Part shown: piece after piece, positions 1-10,673 of the stretch | Position numbering within the stretch: the stretch's first letter is position 1 | Layout of the letters: every line of letters starts with the position of its first letter | Assembly: GCA_977017575.1 (NCBI GenBank) | Contig: CDRNVI010000026.1 | Location: 496,001 to 560,000, forward strand | DNA from: Paramoeba atlantica | Taxonomy: Eukaryota; Discosea | Direction of reading: 5' to 3' | DNA length: 64,000 nucleotides | Position numbers and translations under genes: made by a program | Notes under the pieces: model-generated | What the model was told of the DNA's origin: nothing | The model's input: only the letters and a program-made list of their open reading frames with translations | Database searches by the model: none

Positions 1-119
1 GCCGAACTTGGCCCGAAGAAACTGTGTTACTTGCATTGTTGTCACTGGAGCCACCTTTTGCCGCGGGCGAAGGTGACGAATATAATCGTAAATCTCTTGT
101 AAATACTTTCCCTCGATCA

Positions 120-1098
120 CTACGAAGCTGTCTGGGCGGTAAGGCTGATTTTTGTCGTTTTGGTTTTGCGCCCCCAGTAAATGACTATTCTGGTCGGAGT
201 TAACAGTATGAAATCTTGTCTTGTTAGGTTCGCCACTTCTCCAATTCGTGAAGCTGTTTTGTATGCGATTTTTACGACCGCAGCCACATCGAAGGGCACG
301 GTCCGAACAGCGAGTTCGAGATTCCAAGGTGATATTGGCTCCGCTTGATGTATTGGTTCTGCTGCCCCTTGTCTCGTTAAGACCTTTGCGTACATCTCGG
401 CTCTGTGAGGTTTTGCATCGATCTCCTTCAAAACTGACATTAAATGGCTTAAGTACGTTCTTTTTGTTTGTATCGACACATCCAGGGATCTGATATAAGA
501 GACGATACCCTCGTCGTTTAAGGCATAATTTTTTGTGCTCAGGCCCCTTAGCAGACGTATCCTTGTCTCCCATGTTCTGGGTGTCCAACAATTTTTTAAA
601 TCATCGCGTGTCGTTTCGCTCTTTGCCTTCAAGACGTGCTTCAGAAAATAGTCTGCCTTTTTGTCTCATGATTCCGTCATTGCTGGAATTAATACGTTCA
701 GATGATCTACTTGCGATACTTTCGTTCGGACAAGCGTTGAATAAGATGGCCGGAATCTTCGAGCTACAGGAGCGCAACTGTTGACCTGTGACGTTTTGAT
801 AATTTCCGTGGTTTTTTTCTTTTTCTGTTCTCTCAGAGACATATTTTCCGTATGTTGCGCTGTTTCCCGTTTTGTGATTTCTATTTGCTGGACGTGGTTT
901 GCCGATGTTATTAGATGTGCATTGTTTGTTCGCGTTGCTGGACACGTTTCCTGGGGGAGAGTCATATAATCGGCTTGTTTTAGTAATTGATAAGTTTGGG
1001 GAAGGAGCGTATAACTTACTGGTTGTAATTGACGTACTCGTTTTGCTGTATGGTTTGAAAACTGGCTTTCTGCCGGGAGGCGGACTGTAGCTAGTCAT
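120..1098 (-). other. Tyrosine-recombinase region of the left-edge retroelement fossil
   Basis: Ser/Pro/Lys-rich lead-in followed by a recombinase-like segment. The visible landmarks are a helical 'TKRTYLSHLMSVLKEID' stretch, typical of the core-binding half of phage-integrase-fold enzymes, and a 'KTASRIGEVANLTRQDF' stretch matching the first catalytic-arginine box. The remaining catalytic boxes would lie toward or beyond the left edge. Treated as a fossil; it is broken. Confidence 0.5.
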
Positions 1099-2018
1099 CT
1101 TGTTGCGCCAGGCCCCCCTGTGGAAAAATCCTGACCACCACGGTAGCGTACTCCAGGTCTCCCTCGTGAGTATGATCTACCATGTCCACCTGCGAATCCC
1201 CGAGAATAAGCACGTGAATAAGAAGGGAAATAATTTGACTGAGTATTAGGGTATTGTGACCTGAAACTGTACCGATAAGGAGCTTGAGCTCTGTTGTAAT
1301 CAATACTCCGGCGCAACATAGTACCCAAACTATCGTTTGGCTCACAAGAATTCGAATACTGTGTAACGATGTACTGGGAGTCACCTCCTCTCATAATGGC
1401 AAGTTTCATGCGCAACATATCAAGAACGTGTTGTCCTTGTTGCGCATGCGCTGGGTACATGTGGGCATCAATGCCTCCACGTGCAAATGCGTCTCGAAGA
1501 AAATACATTAAATCATCCCATGCCTCCAACACTGATTGTGGCATGCTCACAAGCACATGCAATTCCGAGCGAATTCGCTGGACCAGGATCTCTAGTGCGA
1601 ACTTGTTGTCCGAAGAGAAATATACATTATAAGTCTTAATGTCATAAATTTTGAACTGGAGTTCCTTGACATCATTCTCTGGTCCATCCCCCCCACACTT
1701 CATGAGTTCAATGCGTTTGTATTTTACTCCTGCATTTGGAATTGAGTAGACACAGTCATTCCGAAATATCACGTCCAGCTTAACCCTACCTTGTTCATCC
1801 AATACTGCGCGCGGTGAACCAATCCATGTTGCGTCACGTTCCGGGACAAAAGTTTCGCTGTACCAGGTGACCTTGATCTCACAATCACGTACTTCTAAAG
1901 CGGCAGCGATTTCGTTTATTTTGTCTCCCAGTTCGTGGTCTGTCATCGTGGAAGCTCCGTAAAGGGCAGGATCGATTGCAATTGAGGTCGTGACTGTGGT
2001 TGAGTATTGCTCCGTCAC
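1095..2018 (-). other. Gag-like open frame of the left-edge retroelement fossil
   Basis: An uninterrupted frame of 307 residues. The N-terminal two thirds look globular with no motif I recognise. The last ~50 residues are rich in Arg, Gly, Ser and Tyr (runs such as SRGFAGGHGRSYSRGRPG), as in RNA-binding tails. It lies directly upstream, in the minus direction, of the tyrosine-recombinase region, the place of gag in DIRS/VIPER-type elements. No zinc knuckle is seen. Gag identity is an inference from position and the basic tail; an unrelated host RNA-binding protein is the alternative. Confidence 0.4.
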
Positions 2019-2332
2019 CTTAAATGTTTCACTTAATTAAAGGAAACTGATAACTTTAATGTATTCTGACTTCCTGCTCCCTTAATAATACGTGTACGAC
2101 CTTTCTTATCTTCTTTCTTTCCTTCTGCAAGTGGGTGGAGTTGGGGGCGCTTAACGTGCCGCAGAAGGACCTCTTTTTCTTCTCCGCAAATCCTTCATAG
2201 ATTTAATATGTTGAAATTCTTCGGCAGATAGTAAAGAATTTTTGATCAGAGATTGAGCGCGGTAAACCTACCAACGTCAAGCCCACGTTTGCTTAGTTTG
2301 GCCACTAATGGTGGTGCAAATGTCTTCGAACT

Positions 2333-2524
2333 TTACACGCCATGGCACTGTGGGCATAGATTCTTCCCAACAGGGACACAATTTTCAGCACAATGCTGGC
2401 AGGCTTCTAAAAATAATCTTGATTTGTCTCCTCGTGAGTAGCAATCCAGACAGGAAGAATTGTTGAGAACGCTGAACAACGTCTCTCTGTCGCAAACGGG
2501 GCAATACTTTTTTATTGTGGCCAT
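2333..2524 (-). CDS. Small four-CxxC zinc-ribbon-like ORF, 63 aa
   Basis: A 63-residue frame with four CxxC pairs (CPVC, CLDC, CQHC, CPQC), spaced as in two interleaved zinc ribbons or one treble-clef pair. It lies about 300 bp upstream, in minus sense, of the gag-like frame, so it may belong to the retroelement or be an isolated remnant. No paralogue is seen elsewhere in the window. The regular spacing of eight cysteines in 63 residues is unlikely by chance, but whether it is expressed cannot be judged. Confidence 0.3.
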   Translation of the reverse strand: MATIKKYCPVCDRETLFSVLNNSSCLDCYSRGDKSRLFLEACQHCAENCVPVGKNLCPQCHGV

Positions 2525-4640
2525 TTAGGCCAGTATACCGTAGTGGAAAATTAAACTTTATGAGAAATAATTTGTTTCGCACTTGATCAATGACCATTTG
2601 CTGTCTGATTACTCTTTTTGCAAAAAAGAAATTCAGTGTAACTGTCATAAATACCTGCAATCTTGGCAGTCACTGGAAGTCACAGGAGTCCACATCCGAC
2701 CTTCAGATAAGCTGTTTTGCCGACTTTCCACTGCAAAAATCATGAGGCCTCTGTGCATACCTTTGTTCTACTTTAGATTTTGCACTACTCCTGATGAGAC
2801 AGCACGACGCCGAAGCGCATCCTAGCTGTAAAATATCAATCCAGCATTCTTTACAAATCAGGAACCCAATTGCTCTAGAATTGCTTTGATTTCTTATGGT
2901 TCAAATGTAGAACCTTTCAAAGGGTACTTTTGCATCAGCGTCCGAAATGCTCCGAGCAAGATGTTGTCTCCTTTTTTTGTTTCAGTTGCATCGCCACGGC
3001 ATGCGTAATTTGCGCATCCGTCGGTGTACTGCTTATAGGGCTATGGTCCGTTACAAAAGATATGCGACCTCACCGCGAGGATCGCGATGTATCTGAAGCC
3101 ACGTAAGCGAACTTATCGGAATTCACTTCTTGGGTGACCATACTGTTGACGGCTTTTTCACCCTCTCAGGATACAGATCTATTCCAAAGATACGAGCCAA
3201 CATCTCTACAATGTTGTTGGGTAACAATGTTGATTCTTCCTTCCTCTTTCAGTTGATCATAAACGTGGTTATGCTCACGAAGGAAGTTTATTCAGGTGTT
3301 CATGGTCTCTAGTTTCACCCCGAATATGTCACTCAGCTGTGCAGAACATAGTCTTTGACTACGGTTTGTTCACCGTTCGTTGGCTATCCAAACAATTTGG
3401 ATATTCTTAACCGCGCCCTCGAGATCAGGAACTCATTCGAGTTGCAAGAGCTCAAGGGTTTCATGCGCCGTAGCCGTTACGTATCCAGCGAACTTCGTGT
3501 CTGGCCTTAAGGATGTAGCGTATGCGCCGCCTTCTTATGCACACTGATGATTGTACAGTGTAAAAACATCTTTTGAAGAAGAATCTCTTCTAACAGCGTG
3601 GGTGCTGAAAGGTGATTTGGTGAAAGTTGTTCAACTGGACGGTAGGGTATTCTCCCTTTTTCGTCCATTATTCTTTGGTCCTTTGCGCAGTGTTGGGCAA
3701 CGGGATTCGGAAGTTCACTTTCGAGAAGAAAGAAAACTTTACAAGAATCACAACTTGTGATACGTTGATCATCGTTCATTCTCTTTTTGTACCCTTTCTT
3801 GACTTTGTACTCTTCTTGAGCTTCCGTACTGACCGAAAAATCTTCCAAAGGTAGACGATCAATGTAGGAAGCTTCATAGTTGCATGAAGTTTCACAGATC
3901 CACGTAGATGAGAATCTTGCCTGTGCGACCTCAATAGGTGTTATAGTGCGAGTTGTAGTTGTGCGCAATCATCCAGTTATACGCATCTTGCCCTTGTGGA
4001 ACGTAATTTAGATTTCGCCAAGGATGAACACAAGCAAATCGATCACAATCCCCACAAAACCGCCGCGAAACCTGTGCATTTTGTTCAACCCATGGCTTCA
4101 ACCCATCTGGGGTTTCGGCATCTTGGTCACCTCTGCGTTCATTATACGCCTGCGCTTCCATAAGAGCAATGAACCGACGAAATAACGCGTCCTAAGCGCT
4201 ATTCTCCATAGAGCAAAACGTTGTAGCGTAAAAAGATTTCGGTTAATAGGAACTCAGAATGTGCCCTAAAAAAAGAAATTTTTGATGTCCTTTTTTGGGA
4301 AAGAAAGTCATAAGATGTGTTTTTTTAGTTTTTTTTAGAACGTTTACTCATACTCATAGGCCTTTTTCCTTATTATAGAGAAACAACCAGGGACATTGTG
4401 ACTCTGAATACCCGTGTAATTAATCGAAATTTTAATCAAAAAGGTATAGAGTCTACCCACAGGCGGTAAAGATACAGTATTTTTTACAGCTTTTATGACA
4501 TTTCGACTGAAGTGTATTCAATCGCAATTGAATACAACACTGTATGTATATTAGTCAACAGTAGAGCAATCACTACAATATCTACTAGACCTTCCTTCGT
4601 CGTGTATTGGCATAGATTTCGACGTCATCAATTTACACCT
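2525..4640. other. Gene-poor stretch with degenerate minus-strand frames
   Basis: No recognisable gene. Two short minus-strand frames (3507-3968 and 3931-4161) overlap. The second contains a Cys/His cluster (FCGDCDRFACVHP) that could be a decayed zinc-binding domain. No poly-A, TIR or tandem repeat marks a boundary. They may be remains of a mobile element neighbouring the left-edge fossil. The last ~400 bp before 4658 are AT-rich and presumably hold the 5' leader of the next gene. Confidence 0.3.
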
Positions 4641-4657
4641 TACATACACGCACGTTC

Positions 4658-7600
4658 ATGAATTCACAGCGCGGCGTAGTACCATTGTGTGGATCGTCTG
4701 TGTCCGTCGAAGGTGGAAGTACCAGTGTAAGACACAAAGGTCGGCGAGCACAATTTTCTCCTAAAAGGAAGCCTTTATCGGCACCCTTCTTAAACAATGG
4801 TGTACCTATAGCATCTGTGCATTTTATGTATCTGCGACAAAAGCAACTTACGTCTTTTGACCCCTATGTCGTGCTCAAGCACGTAACAATGCTTGATCTC
4901 TCCATGAACTATTTGTCCACGATGAATTTTTTATCGCTCTTTCCAAATCTGCGCCACTTGTTCATGACTGGAAACAAACTAGAAGACCTTTCAAATCTCG
5001 ATGCAGTACCCGACCTAGAAACCCTGGCCGTTTCCTCGAATCGGATAAAAACTTTCGAGGGGTTAGGGGACCTCAAACAACTAAAACTACTCTCCTTGAA
5101 TTACAATGAGATATCCTCCCTTCAAGGATTTCCTTTTCTTCCGTCCTTACAAGCGGTAAACATAAAAGGGAACCCGATTGATGAGTGGCAGGATATACGA
5201 CGGATCCTTCTTGCGCTCAGTCCCGTGAGTTTGGTACAAATTAACGGAAGAGAAGTCACACCCACAGAAAAAACCGAAGCCACGGCTTACCACGGAAGTA
5301 TCGCCTATGCTCTCTCAGAAGGGTTTATCCCACCCTCTCCCCTTACCCCTACTCCTCCCGCACACGCCCCAATACACGCCTTCCTCTCCCATCTCCAAAA
5401 ACAACGTGCCCTCTCCGCGGGGCACCCCCCCTTCCTCATCCCCCACACCCTCGAGGTCCGCCCCCCCTCTGACCCGCTCCTCTCCCACGAGGGTACCCCC
5501 CTGACCCTCCAGGTGTGTCTCCAGGACACCCGCCCCGCACGTGAGACCCCCCCCTTCGAGTCCCACGTGCTCTCCCCCGTGGTGTTCCAAGTAACGGGGA
5601 ACGCCCAGCGCGTGGAACTCACGGGCTCGTTCGTCACCGGGGGACGTAACACCAGCAGCCCTGGGGATACGAATCAACCCACACGACTGGAGCTCTACCG
5701 TGAGAGTCACTGTCCCCACGGGGTCGAGACGGGGGGGGGAGAGCCACAACCGGGGAAGGCAGAAGAAGAGAACGAAGAGGGCGTCGCCTTCTCCACCCGG
5801 CTGTACCTCCCCCCCGGGTCCTACGCGTACCAGTACGTGGTGGATGGGGAGACGCGGGTGTCCGAGGCGGCCCCGACGGGGGTGGGTGCAGGCGCCCAGG
5901 GGGTGTGTAACCTTTGTGAGGTGTCGGTGAGTGCCCCCGCACGAGAGACCCAGTCCTTGCTGCATGTACGGTGGCTGCGGAGCACGGAGGGGGGTGTTGG
6001 GGGGTTTGAGGTGATTCCCAATGCAAAGGAACTGACGTATGTGCCCACTGCGGGGGATGTGGGGCATTTTTTGCGTGCGGAGGTTTTGGTGTATGATGAA
6101 GGGGAGTTTCAGTTTCCGTTGTTTGCGATTACGCCGAATATTGAGCCTGGGCTTCCGCTTTGCGCCCACATGGAGCTGAGTGGACGTTGTGTGGAGGGGG
6201 CGTCGTTGGTGCTGGATGTGGAGTATGCCGGTGGGGAGGAGGGCCCGAGTGAGACACGGTGGTTCCGTGTTGTGGATCACGACGAAGAGGTGCCGCTGGA
6301 TACGAATTCCCGTGCGTATGTTCTCTCCCCCTCGGACGTCGCCCACCGTATCAAGGCGGAGTACCTCCCGGTACGCCAGGACGGGGAGCGTGGGACCCCT
6401 GCGAGTCGGTACAGCGACGTCATCCTCCCCCGTCCCTGCGTCACGGGACTTGGTCCCATCACCGGGGAGGGGGTAGAGGGCGCCACACTCACGGTGGAGT
6501 GTGACAACCCCACGGCACTCCAACAAAAATGTCACCTCCAGTGGGGTCACTACGACCCTCGCTCCGGGGAATTCCACCCCCGTCCCGGCGCCCACGACCT
6601 GTCCTACCCCCTCACCCTTCCCGATGTCGGGGCTACCCTCGCGCTACAGTGTACCCTTAAAAACGCATCCCCCACCCGTCTAAGCCCCACCCCGGAGCTT
6701 CGCCTGCGCTCGGACCCGATCCGCGCCGCCCCCCCGACCATCGAGGACTTTCGGCTCACCGGGTCCCCCACCGAGGGCAGTGCCCTCCAGCTGCACTACA
6801 GCTACCGCGGAGGTAACCCCGGGGCCCACCAGCTCGTGTGGTTCCGTGAGTCCACGGGGGGGGACGCGGGAGGGGGGGTACGGCAGGTCGTGGAGGAGAC
6901 GACCCATGGCAAGGGGAGGGGGAGTAGGGGGAGTACCCGTAGGGGGAGTAGGGGGAGTACGGCTACGGGTACTAACACTACAAGTACTACGGGTATGAGT
7001 GCTACGGGTACGGCTACTCCGGGTATGAGTACTACGGGTACGAGTCCTACGGGTACGGCTACTCCGGGTACGAGTGCTACGGGTACGAGTACTATGGGTA
7101 CCTGTGGCTTGGCTGCGCCCCTGTGCCTACGTCGTGTGCTCACGACCGGGGATGTGGGGTACCGTATGGGTGCGATGCTCACACCTGTACGTAGTGACGG
7201 GGTACACGGGGCTACGGTGGAGGTGGTGGGGGGGTGTGCGGTGGGGGCAAGGGGGCCGCAGGTGGGGGGACCGATGAGGGTACGATGGGAGAGGGGAGGG
7301 GAGGGGGTGACTATAGGGGTAGTGGAGTACACGTATGTTGGGGGGAAGGAGGGGGAGAGTCATGTGGAGTGGTATAAAGTGGAGGAGGGGGAGGGAGAAG
7401 AGGGGGAGGGGAGGCTGATTCAGGATGGGGGGAGGGAGTGCGTGGTGGATGGGAGTGAGGTGGGGGAGGGAGAGTTGATTCGGGTGGTGGTGACTCCGGT
7501 GCGGAGTGATGGGTTACGTGGGCCCTCGCGTGTGGTGGAGAGTCGGGTGTCATGGGATGCGGGTGATGGAGGTGAAGAGCTTGGAATGAAAACCGAGATA

Positions 7601-8005
7601 GACCCGAGCATCTCCATAATCCAGGGTGGCGACGAGGCAAACACTGAGGAACTTAACCCTAATGTGGATGAAGTGGAATATCCTCGTGAACTTGAGACCG
7701 ATGGGAATAGGTCATTGAGTGACAGGGGTCAAGATCCTGCGACGACCGTCGAGGTGCAGCCAAACACTCCCGTACTCCATGGCGACGAGGAGGAGGACGT
7801 TGAGGAGACCACTTGTGTGGATCTGTCGGAACGTCCTCATGAACTTGAATCCGATGGGGATCGGTCATTGGAGAGCTCTTCTACAAAAGAGGAAGTCACA
7901 GCCACAGCAATGCAAGTGGCAGTTGAAGGAAACGGTTTGGACGATCTGCCAGATGTTTCCGAAGTTTCCAGCTTGCAGGATGAGGTTGAACCTTACATAC
8001 AATAG
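4658..8005 (+). CDS. AIR9-like microtubule-associated protein (LRR + CBM-like + A9 Ig-like repeats)
   Basis: 1115-residue intronless gene. Residues ~45-200 form at least five leucine-rich repeats of the SDS22/LRRC type with a C-terminal cap. Residues ~304-424 look like an AMPK-beta/CBM48-type beta-sandwich ('VELTGSF' and later 'LPPGSYAYQYVVDGE'). From ~430 to ~965 come about five Ig-like A9 repeats, each with a WF/W core and a '(S/T)..DVG..(L/M)...' element, as in plant AIR9. Residues ~965-1115 are acidic and contain a duplicated 'ELETDGNRSL / ELESDGDRSL' block. Plant AIR9 binds microtubules, and trypanosomes have an AIR9-like protein in the subpellicular corset, so a cytoskeletal role is inferred. 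The fourth A9 repeat is interrupted by a Gly/Thr/Ser repeat. The first ATG is used. Large antisense frames over the GC-rich centre are shadows. Confidence 0.8.
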   Translation: MNSQRGVVPLCGSSVSVEGGSTSVRHKGRRAQFSPKRKPLSAPFLNNGVPIASVHFMYLRQKQLTSFDPYVVLKHVTMLDLSMNYLSTMNFLSLFPNLRHLFMTGNKLEDLSNLDAVPDLETLAVSSNRIKTFEGLGDLKQLKLLSLNYNEISSLQGFPFLPSLQAVNIKGNPIDEWQDIRRILLALSPVSLVQINGREVTPTEKTEATAYHGSIAYALSEGFIPPSPLTPTPPAHAPIHAFLSHLQKQRALSAGHPPFLIPHTLEVRPPSDPLLSHEGTPLTLQVCLQDTRPARETPPFESHVLSPVVFQVTGNAQRVELTGSFVTGGRNTSSPGDTNQPTRLELYRESHCPHGVETGGGEPQPGKAEEENEEGVAFSTRLYLPPGSYAYQYVVDGETRVSEAAPTGVGAGAQGVCNLCEVSVSAPARETQSLLHVRWLRSTEGGVGGFEVIPNAKELTYVPTAGDVGHFLRAEVLVYDEGEFQFPLFAITPNIEPGLPLCAHMELSGRCVEGASLVLDVEYAGGEEGPSETRWFRVVDHDEEVPLDTNSRAYVLSPSDVAHRIKAEYLPVRQDGERGTPASRYSDVILPRPCVTGLGPITGEGVEGATLTVECDNPTALQQKCHLQWGHYDPRSGEFHPRPGAHDLSYPLTLPDVGATLALQCTLKNASPTRLSPTPELRLRSDPIRAAPPTIEDFRLTGSPTEGSALQLHYSYRGGNPGAHQLVWFRESTGGDAGGGVRQVVEETTHGKGRGSRGSTRRGSRGSTATGTNTTSTTGMSATGTATPGMSTTGTSPTGTATPGTSATGTSTMGTCGLAAPLCLRRVLTTGDVGYRMGAMLTPVRSDGVHGATVEVVGGCAVGARGPQVGGPMRVRWERGGEGVTIGVVEYTYVGGKEGESHVEWYKVEEGEGEEGEGRLIQDGGRECVVDGSEVGEGELIRVVVTPVRSDGLRGPSRVVESRVSWDAGDGGEELGMKTEIDPSISIIQGGDEANTEELNPNVDEVEYPRELETDGNRSLSDRGQDPATTVEVQPNTPVLHGDEEEDVEETTCVDLSERPHELESDGDRSLESSSTKEEVTATAMQVAVEGNGLDDLPDVSEVSSLQDEVEPYIQ
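6912..7101 (+). repeat. In-frame minisatellite inside the AIR9-like gene
   Basis: Degenerate units built on 'ggtacgagtactacg' and, before it, 'agggggagt' runs. All keep the reading frame and encode a Gly-Thr-Ser/Ala/Met-Pro repeat of about 60 residues within the fourth A9 domain. The insert probably forms a flexible loop. Confidence 0.8.
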
Positions 8006-8515
8006 GGTCAATTAAGGTCGCTAGTTTATCCTAATGCATTATTCCGTCATTTCATTCTCTATTTTTAGGCGGGTTGTACTTAGTGGTGGACCACCAGATC
8101 ATATTTAGAACATAAGATTGCTCACTAGAATTCGAAATATCATCCTACCTTGAATTAAAATAGAAAACATTAGAGGATTACATTTATTTGGAGAGAATGG
8201 CATGAAGGTCGAAGGGCGTCTGTCTATATTTTTTTTCTTGAAAACAAAGTACTACAAAGTGAATGTAAAAATAAATTAGATCAATCTAGCTGTGTATGTT
8301 TGCAGTGTATGGAATTCGTTCCTTGCTTTGTTGATTCTAACACGTGCACTAGCGTTATTGCACAATACTTCTCACACATTATTGCACATCGTTTGGTCTA
8401 TACGTTTAGTGTCTATACATTGAATGTCTGTACATAGAGTACCAGCATTCTTATGATCTTCTTGCGCACTCTTACACATGTGTCCATGCACACGTAGTAT
8501 GTTCATGCAGTTATT
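8006..8515. other. Intergenic region AIR9-like / YKT6
   Basis: AT-rich 510 bp holding the 3' UTR of the AIR9-like gene and the leader of YKT6. Pyrimidine-rich stretches around 8440-8470 are candidates for a trans-splice acceptor. No gene, RNA or repeat recognised. Confidence 0.4.
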
Positions 8516-9154
8516 ATGAAGTTAATTGGACTTGTTCTGTTAAGTAACCCAAGCGACAAGACTTCAGATCCTGTGGTCTGCGTATCCGCAGTAGATGTCA
8601 GTTCAGTAGGATACCTTCAACGTTCATCTGTGCGCGAACTCATCATATTTCTTTCACGAATGATCTCGAAATCACTCGCCGTGTTACTTGTCACAGGACA
8701 ACTTCATCAAGTCAAAGAAAAAGAATATTGTGTTCACGCTTTTCCTACACCAAATGGAATTACTGCGGTAGCAATTACAGATGAATCATATCCGGCAAAT
8801 AATATTCTTTCAATACTACAAGGACTCTCTTCGAAATTTTGGCATAAATATCAGGAAATGCTGCAAATGTACGATGTACCCTTTACTGATGAATTTGCAG
8901 CCCCTTTTTATGAAAACGAGTTGTGGGCCTTACTGAAAAAGCATGAAACTCCAGTGGATCCCGATTCTATCTTTCTAATTCGACAACAACTAGAAGAAAC
9001 TAAAGTTGTTTTACATCAAGCTGTTGATTCCCTTTTAGAACGCGGGACACATATTGATGAATTGGTATCTAAAAGCGCAGAACTTGGTTTTGCATCGAAA
9101 GCTTTTTACAAAACAGCGAAAAAAACGAATTCTTCTTGTTGTTCGATTACTTGA
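8516..9154 (+). CDS. YKT6: YKT6, prenylated longin-type R-SNARE
   Basis: 212 residues, the usual size for YKT6. Residues 1-~125 form the longin domain. Residues ~150-200 form the SNARE motif, with the zero-layer arginine at about residue 176 in 'SLLERGTHIDEL', and the flanking 'ETKVVLH...SKAFYKTAKK' closely resembles yeast and animal YKT6. The C-terminus 'NSSCCSIT' replaces a transmembrane anchor: the final CSIT is a farnesylation box and the preceding Cys is the palmitoylation site. YKT6 cycles between cytosol and membrane and works in ER-Golgi, endosomal and vacuolar/autophagic fusion. The first ATG is supported by the start of the longin domain at residue 1. Confidence 0.95.
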   Translation: MKLIGLVLLSNPSDKTSDPVVCVSAVDVSSVGYLQRSSVRELIIFLSRMISKSLAVLLVTGQLHQVKEKEYCVHAFPTPNGITAVAITDESYPANNILSILQGLSSKFWHKYQEMLQMYDVPFTDEFAAPFYENELWALLKKHETPVDPDSIFLIRQQLEETKVVLHQAVDSLLERGTHIDELVSKSAELGFASKAFYKTAKKTNSSCCSIT

Positions 9155-9322
9155 GAATGACAAAACTATCCCCTTTTTTATTGAGTTCACTTTTGAATGG
9201 GGGCTTTCAATGAAAGATCATTTAATTCACAGACAGAGACAACTAAATTCCGAACCAAGAACACTTTTTTCCTTGCACTTCTTTCGCGTTTTATGAAGTT
9301 TTATTCAGCTTACTGTGACCCC

Positions 9323-9367
9323 CCCTTTAATACGGACAGATTTTTGGACTTTGTCCGTATTAAAGGG
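9323..9367. repeat. 16-bp perfect inverted repeat (hairpin / miniature element)
   Basis: Arms ccctttaatacggaca (9323-9338) and its exact complement (9352-9367) enclose a 13-nt spacer. It lies ~170 bp after the YKT6 stop, in the 3' UTR region. Could be a solo miniature DNA-transposon end pair or an mRNA 3' hairpin. Confidence 0.8.
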
Positions 9368-9639
9368 AGGGTGCCCATGGCGCAGAAAATGCCGCTATTT
9401 CTTACCCGATAAAATACAATATTAAAAATATCGCCCGTCCTTCTCGAGAAAGGCGAATTAAAGGAATCTCTGGAACATAAAGAAAAGAAGTCCCCTGGAG
9501 AATAATGCGGTGATGGGATGTTGAGGAGTGAAGGTCGGACAGGGGGGATGTCTGGGTTGGGTGACTGACGTGTAGGCATTTAAGTAGCAGAGCAATTAAA
9601 AGAAAAACATTATGAAGGATGATACAATGTAAAAGAGTT

Positions 9640-9834
9640 AATTGAGGGGCTGCGGGTGGCGAGGTTTCGTGAGGTTTCACCAAGGTTTCGCGAAGTTTCA
9701 CAAAGGGCTTAATCGAGGTTCCGAGGCTTCGTCCAGGTTTCACTGAGGTTTCATCCAGGTTTCACCGAAGTTTCATCCAAGTTTCACCGAGATTTCACGA
9801 GATTTCGCGAGGTTTCACCCGCAGCCCCTCAATT
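9640..9834. repeat. 195-bp element: 19-bp perfect terminal inverted repeats around 'aggtttca' repeats
   Basis: Left end aattgaggggctgcgggtg (9640-9658) is matched exactly, inverted, at 9816-9834. Between them are about a dozen degenerate copies of a 10-12 bp unit based on 'gaggtttcac'. The perfect termini suggest a recently moved miniature element, or an unusual structured locus. Confidence 0.75.
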
Positions 9835-10673
9835 GTCTGGTTAAGTACAATTATTCGTGCCTTGGTGGTTCATGAACCATGAACCAGAATCAAACCTTTG
9901 TACAGTGGTCGTCAGCATAACGTGCCCTTTCTCTAGAATTCGCCATTTTTGTGCGTTTTTTCTTATTTTTGTAGCATTGAAGAGATATCGGCGAGCTTGT
10001 GCCAAAGATGGAGTCATTTCTCTAAAATGAACAATTTTTCCGAAATTTTTGCGAACGAAAAAATATTTTTTTTTTGTTGTTTGAAAAAGATGACTCTTTT
10101 TTTGGAATCGGTTTTGGGTTTCTTCTATAGTTGATGTACTTACATAACACCGTGAGGTATTGTGTGTGCCTTGCTACACATTTTTACATGATACACTTTC
10201 CTATGGTACATAAATCAAATCATTATTAGCCTTCTAGTAAAACACAGGACCAGGGCATTCCAATCCGGGTGCGCAAAGCAAATAACTTTCTGATGAATCC
10301 CAGTGTCATAGCACAATGGGATATTGTTCTGTGCAAAACGTTCAATACCGAATGTTAGTATCTGTAGATATGTGCGGGTTTCAGTGAGTCGCTGTGGGCT
10401 GCTGCTCACGATAGACGAGTCAGAATCCAGAATAACCAAGTGTCTCCACCCTACTCCTATGGCGCCCCAAACTTGACATCTTGGCTCCCAGCGTACTTTT
10501 TTCTTCAGGCAGGTTGTTGGACGGCATACATCTTCCTCAATGAACTTCGGCTAAGCAGCTCAGCCAGATTCTCCTGAAAGGGAGTATGCCCCTCCTCTTA
10601 CTCACTAAGTTGATGATGTTTTGGGTCTTTTGACTCCGAAAAGTTATGGCCCCTCAACTCCCCAAACGGGTAG
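9835..10673. other. Non-coding stretch
   Basis: AT-rich, with homopolymer runs near 10020-10110. No gene, RNA or repeat recognised. A 74-codon minus-strand frame at 10215-10439 has no recognisable motif and is not called. Confidence 0.4.

Larger units (their letters stand above)
1..2018 (-). mobile_element. Tyrosine-recombinase retroelement fossil (DIRS/VIPER/Ngaro type), left part off window
   Basis: Minus-strand element read from about 2018 toward position 1. Its first part is a gag-like reading frame with an Arg-Gly-rich tail. The second is a region resembling a tyrosine recombinase, with a SAM-like DNA-binding segment followed by a 'KTASRIGEVANL' block that fits the box-I catalytic arginine region. 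This gag then recombinase order is that of DIRS/VIPER/Ngaro elements, whose RT-RNase H would lie beyond the left edge. It looks broken, with at least a couple of breaks in the recombinase part. Family assignment rests on the recombinase block and order; the gag part is inferred from position. Age cannot be judged without copies to compare. Confidence 0.5.

Noticed and set aside
5315-6595. 426-codon antisense frame over the AIR9-like gene, and others at 5305-7640
   Set aside because: Shadow of the GC-rich coding strand, where stops are rare; no domain pattern.
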